Below, one piece after another: positions 43,807 through 48,046 of a DNA stretch of 48,046 bases (the first letter of the stretch is position 1; each line of letters starts with the position of its first letter). The notes beneath the pieces are model-generated. The model saw only the letters and a list, made by a program, of their open reading frames with translations. It did not search any database and was not told where the DNA came from. The stretch is taken from the NCBI GenBank assembly GCA_027579435.1, contig JANBPK010000019.1:1-48046 (forward strand), in the 5' to 3' direction. The DNA is from Candolleomyces eurysporus (Eukaryota > Basidiomycota > Agaricomycetes > Agaricales > Psathyrellaceae). The position numbers were made by a program, and so were the translations under genes.

Positions 43807-46500
43807 ACTATAACCCGGAATGGGCTATCCGTACTGCACTCAAACCTGGTGGCCATCTACGTCAGGTGGTGTTCCACATATGTTATGTATGTGTTAGCGG
43901 TATTATTAGCTCCAAGACACGTTGAAGCATTAGGCTTCCAGCAAGCGCAGTTATCTTTCCAATGCATTGACTATTGCAAGGCGGCACTGGCCACCGCCAC
44001 ACCCAATCGGAACGGGTTCATTCTGACCTCGGATGCCGAAGAACCCTGCCTCTCGAATTCCGAAACCCATCGCGGGAAGGTCGTTGGAGCCTAAATCCAC
44101 CTTTCCAACGCTCTCGATTCCACAATAGCGTTTGCATGTGGCATATCTGAACGACAGAGTCCATTTGTGAGGTATATAGGTCTTAGGTATTTGCTCGATG
44201 CCCTTGCCTCGGTAGTAGAAAGTGTTACCTCCAGCCAGAGATCTCCTAGAGCGGAATTGAAGGTGAAATTGGTTCCAGCCAAGTGAGATCACGGAAACGC
44301 GACGTGCGGCGACCGTTGACAACAAGTACCCTGTTCGTCATAGTGCTCCTGCCTTTATACTGCTTCGAGCTTGTGTCGACACGAGCCTAAAATTGGGTCA
44401 GAGAGTCTTTGAAGGTCCCTGGGAGTATAACGTCTGAAGCACAGCTCAACAGTGAGTGAGAGTGTTGGAAGATAATAACTTCGGTGTTAGAGTATTTCGA
44501 GACAACTCCCCCTCAATTCGGAGGTCCAGGTTGAAATCAGCCGGCTTCGTTGCATCTGAAGACCACAAACGACGTCTTGAGAAACAGAAAGAAAGACGAT
44601 GGAGGTGCTGTACTAGCAGTCTACATCCACGGTCGTAAATCANTTTTTTTCGTCCGATGATGCATACCTTGAAGAGTTAAGCCCGATCGTGACAAGAAGT
44701 TTTCGTTAGCCTTTGCGGAGGCTGTCGGTCTCCCGAGGGCCTTCCACAACGGTCCTACTCGCATATTCGGCTCAAGATTTGGTACCAGAAACAACAAACT
44801 CACGACGGTGGGTGATCTCACTTGACTGACGTTTGGGACAGTAATTAATGTTGTTTTCAGGATCTTGTTGCAATATCCGCTCATATCATTTGGAGTGCAA
44901 GTCCTCTGCCTTTTCCGGGCGTCTATCTACTTCCGGCCCCTTGCAGCCGGACGCCTGTTTGCTGTGGCGGCCCGTGCGCCCGCTGCTTGCTTTCCTCCTC
45001 ATCACATACCTGCCCACCATTCCCCATACAATGGCCCATCCGGGCGATCCTGGACACCCTTTTCACGGCTANGGACTGTGAATATTTGGAATTCATCCCA
45101 CTCACCAATTAAGCTCAAACAGATATGACACCAACATAAGATTATTTGTGGAAATCTGACGGAGAAATCGTTTCAATTTAGAGCTCCAAAATATTGGAAG
45201 TAACGGGGAAGAAGGGAACTGCAGTGCCGTGGTCTCTATCATGGCAGATTTGTGGATGACAGGAGGGTACAAAGGCAAGATGCAACAGCTCGACACAAGT
45301 CAAGGATGGAGATTAGATAAGATAACAAACAAATCATAGCACAAATAAGTTATATGTAACACAAATAAATCAGTACGGCCGAACTTTACATATCCCGATA
45401 ATTCCGAAGAATGGAGAGATGCTCTTAAAAAGGAAATTGATGTAAAGGTTTGATCGGAAAATCCTGTCCTCACCGACAAAACCTGGACTAAGTGTCCAGG
45501 AACATGACGTCCCCAGAATCCAAGAAACCTGGCGTGTGGACCCGCCTTTTTCCACGAATCGCCAGTCGCAGGAGCAAGCCATCGACTGCCCAGCCTGAAG
45601 GCTCGTCCCCTCACTACGGGCATAGGTTGAAAACCTTTGTGGGTGGTTATGTCAACATAATTATTTAAAAATTACTCCAAAATTGCCTTGACATTTTTGG
45701 AATTATCTACTAATATAAATCTGGAGTAATATTTGCTTATTTGGTCATAACTTTCAGGGAGAATGTACGGGAATCTACCCAAAGTTCCATCAAGCCGGTG
45801 TGTGAGTTGCAATTGAGAAAACCATCCAGCAAAAAGAGCCGATGGACAATACTCAAAAGCGCGCGGGAGTTGTAAGTAGGTAAGATAATACCATGATGCG
45901 CTGGTTATGAGATGCGATTTTNAAAAAAATCCAGCAATCAATAAAAGAATAAGTAATAAAATCATTGCGAAGAGTTTTGAGCAGGTTATTGTAGCTCTCC
46001 CATGCTCAGAGAGAGAGATTCATGGTGTTTCTGAGCGCACCTGGAAGGAATCTACTCGTGTCAATGCTAGACAGGCGCCTGTAATCGTCGAGCGCACTTA
46101 CTCCTTATTGACAAGCTCACGTCATGTACAGGACAATTTTGCATTCAAAGACCGAGTGGGTACGTCATCCGGAGACTTGACAGCTCACAACTGACTCAAC
46201 TGCAGCACGTTACCAAGGTCGACAACCGAAGGCGTGAAAGGGAACCATGCCTCCGCGCGACGCATCACACAAGAGTGGGCGCCGGATCACCATGATCAAC
46301 TTTCAAGCCAGTCAAAGCGCCACAATACATTATGCATTTGCCTCCGAGATTAACTTTCAATGAGTCAGCAGAAATCGAACTTTCCGCTGACATATGCATA
46401 AGCAAGGGAAGTAAACCAGGAATTCGAAGAGTGGCACTGGTTTTTTCTTCGAACTCAAACTCATCGTTCACTCAGAGCCTCAGTCAATATTGCCTTGAAT
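43807..46500. other. unassigned interval, AT-rich in part
   Basis: Open frames are short and conflicting. 45640-45965 is strongly AT-rich. A plus-strand stretch from ATG 45507 (MTSPESKKPGVWTRLFPRI) is open for about 50 codons but is unsupported. Ambiguous bases occur at 44643, 45072 and 45922. Confidence 0.5.
45667..45734. repeat. imperfect inverted repeat
   Basis: ATTACTCCA (45671-45679) and TGGAGTAAT (45722-45730) are exact reverse complements. The match extends to 12 of 13 bp, with about 42 nt between the arms, in AT-rich DNA. Confidence 0.5.
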
Positions 46501-47676
46501 ATGTCGCCTGGATTCGGTACCTACATCTTATTGACCAATTTTCCTTTAATCTAATATTGTACAGATCGCTTGAAAGCCCTCGTTGCGCTCATTCCCTCAG
46601 AAATACTCATCGAAATCTTCAAACAAATGGTCGACCCGAGGAATCGTGCCCACCCCCACTCATTGGAGATGGAGTCCAAGGGCCTGCGCTCGGCGATGCT
46701 AGTTTGTTCAAACTGGTACCAGATCATCACGAACTCCCCATTCCTACTCGCACGAATCATTAATATAGATCGTGACCCTCCATCCAGAGTTTCGTACTTG
46801 TTGGAGAAGTCAGCCGATCAACTCATCTCAATTATCGGAGGTTGGACATCGTCGCCGTGGATCATATATCGGCAAGAATCCAATCTCAACTTTCATGAGA
46901 GGAGAGAGAACATTCGATTAGTCTTCCGGTCTTTCCACCGTTGCGACTACCTTCACGTTCGCATCAGCGAAAACTACGTTTGGGATACGCCTGAACTCGG
47001 GAGGATTCTTTCCAAGCCGTCCCCAACCATTCGCCACTTCACATTTCTATGGCCCAGCCAAATCCCCCTACACCCAGCGACCTCAATCCTCCGTCCCTCC
47101 TGCGAGACTATTCAAGTTGCTGGTGATATCATCTGCAACTCCACGCGTATCCCATGCAGCCTTCCCCCTCTTCCAAATCTTACGACGCTCGCTATTCACG
47201 CAAACTGTGCCCAAGCTCGTTCGTCTCCCCGTTTTTCTCCGTCCTCTGCATTCAGCCCACGTGCATGGCTCTCTCGGCTTTCTCAACTCCCAAATCTCAT
47301 CCACCTTGTCATATACGATATGTTTGCGCAAGGGTTCAGCGACAAGCCCACCGGCCCAGTCGAGCTCGACCGTCTGGAATCGTTGAAGGTTTATGGGAGT
47401 GCCCCAGAGTGCTTCGAGTTTCTTGCGGGGCTGGAGGTTGCGTCGTTGAAACGGTGCACGGTAGAATGCAATGTTCTGGCCATGGGCTCTACGCCGGCTG
47501 GATCGCAATGCTTTAGGGAGGGAATGAGGGTCATCCTTGCGAAACTTCCCTGGAAAGTGAACTATTCTCAGCTCACAGTGGGATATCATGAAAAGGAACT
47601 TCGGCTATGTGGTGGATTGGAGGGTAGTGACGAAGTTTTCATGGTGGCTTGTAGGGAGGACACTCAGCAGGGGTGA
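46501..47676 (+). CDS. F-box protein
   Basis: A 16-nt first exon (46501-46516, MSPGF) joins through a 48-nt intron (GTACCT..TACAG) to 46565-47676; 375 aa, phases close. An F-box lies at residues 10-60 (LVALIPSEILIEIFKQMVDP, then LRSAMLVCSNWYQIITNSPF). Leu-rich strands follow: PTIRHFTFLWPSQ, PPLPNLTTLAIHANC, SQLPNLIHLVIYDMF, RLESLKVYGSAP. This is the usual mushroom F-box layout. The micro-exon start was chosen because the large exon has no ATG before its F-box; a longer upstream exon is possible. Confidence 0.8.
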
Positions 47677-47739
47677 TAGTCACAAAACCATGTAAGATAC
47701 ATCTTATCTGCAGTGACAAAAAGTGGGTCAGATACACTC

Positions 47740-48046
47740 TAGCAGCAGCAGCTGCTTTTGACATGTAGACATATAATAAACCCTGCAGCTGCTGTGGTGT
47801 CTATAGAGGGTGATTGATGGAGCAGCTGCAATGGGTAATGTAAGACTAATGAAGAAGTGCAGCTGCTGGGTCAATTGTGAAGGGTGGAGCAGCAGCACAA
47901 AGAGACAACCAGATGGACAGGGAAGCTGCTGCCTGGAAACAAGGGGATGCTGGAGCAGCTGCAAAAATGAAAGGCCAAATTTATAGGGCAGCTGCTGGCT
48001 GGGAACCATGGGAGGCTGGAGGAGCTGCAAAAGTGGAGAGCTAAAT
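47740..48046. repeat. GCAGCTGC-rich minisatellite
   Basis: Irregular tandem array to the end of the window. The palindrome GCAGCTGC occurs at 47748, 47785, 47822, 47859, 47955 and 47988, with near copies between. The last two units (from about 47932 and 47998) align as CTGGAAACAAGG / CTGGGAACCATGG ... GGAGCAGCTGCAAAA / GGAGGAGCTGCAAAA, a period near 66 bp, while the earlier spacing is exactly 37 bp three times. The minus strand is an artificial-looking Leu/Gln-rich open frame and is not taken as a gene. Confidence 0.8.

Noticed and set aside
43951..44325. Minus-strand frame with GGNTFYYRG, resembling VPS16 exon 1 (DGNTFYRRQ)
   Set aside because: The similarity is limited to about 8 residues and does not extend on either side; likely chance, despite the VPS16 fragment nearby.
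45672..45965. Minus-strand 97-codon open frame starting MILLLILLLIAGFF
   Set aside because: It depends on the N at 45922; dropping that N, as supported elsewhere, gives a stop directly after the hydrophobic start. No homology recognised.
47728..48030. Minus-strand Leu/Gln-rich 100-codon open frame
   Set aside because: It is the translation of the minisatellite and lacks any non-repeat context.

Overview
The window looks like nuclear DNA of a filamentous basidiomycete, most likely an Agaricomycete. Coding genes are cut by many short introns (about 45-75 nt, GT..AG, with CTAAT/CTGAC-like branch sites). There is a family of F-box/leucine-rich proteins of the kind expanded in mushrooms, 12-exon cytochrome P450s, a DUF6593-like protein, and conserved eukaryotic housekeeping genes (LSM8, VPS16, an RMD1-type protein, a triose-phosphate-type transporter). 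Exon models were built by hand from splice signals and reading phase, and for most genes all phases close exactly.

Left part (1-12.1 kb): a decayed pogo-type DDE transposon, itself split by what looks like a solo LTR; an intron-containing tRNA-Tyr with nearby tRNA debris; a small F-box-like gene; then two tandem single-exon F-box genes, with a captured Smr-domain gene fragment between them. A lineage-type gene with a cysteine-containing C-terminus follows.

Middle (13.2-24.9 kb): a tandem duplication of a block made of a P450 gene and an F-box/LRR gene, both on the minus strand. The right copy is intact. In the left copy the P450 has a 2-bp frameshift and the F-box gene is truncated and internally deleted. 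An RMD1/DUF155 gene lies to the right on the plus strand.

Right part (26-48 kb): a TPT/DMT transporter and LSM8 diverge from a 297-bp shared promoter. A DUF6593-like gene, a gene-poor stretch, a small 3-exon gene, an RmlD/MAT2B-like gene with micro-exons, an arrestin-like gene, and a complete 14-exon VPS16 (HOPS/CORVET) gene follow. VPS16 diverges from another F-box gene, beyond which lies a duplicated scrap of VPS16. The window ends with a further F-box gene and a minisatellite rich in GCAGCTGC.

I see no coherent multi-gene pathway such as a secondary-metabolite cluster. The most informative signals are evolutionary (nested and tandem duplications, pseudogenes, captured fragments) and technical: the single N characters next to homopolymers are spurious extra bases, because removing them restores three reading frames.
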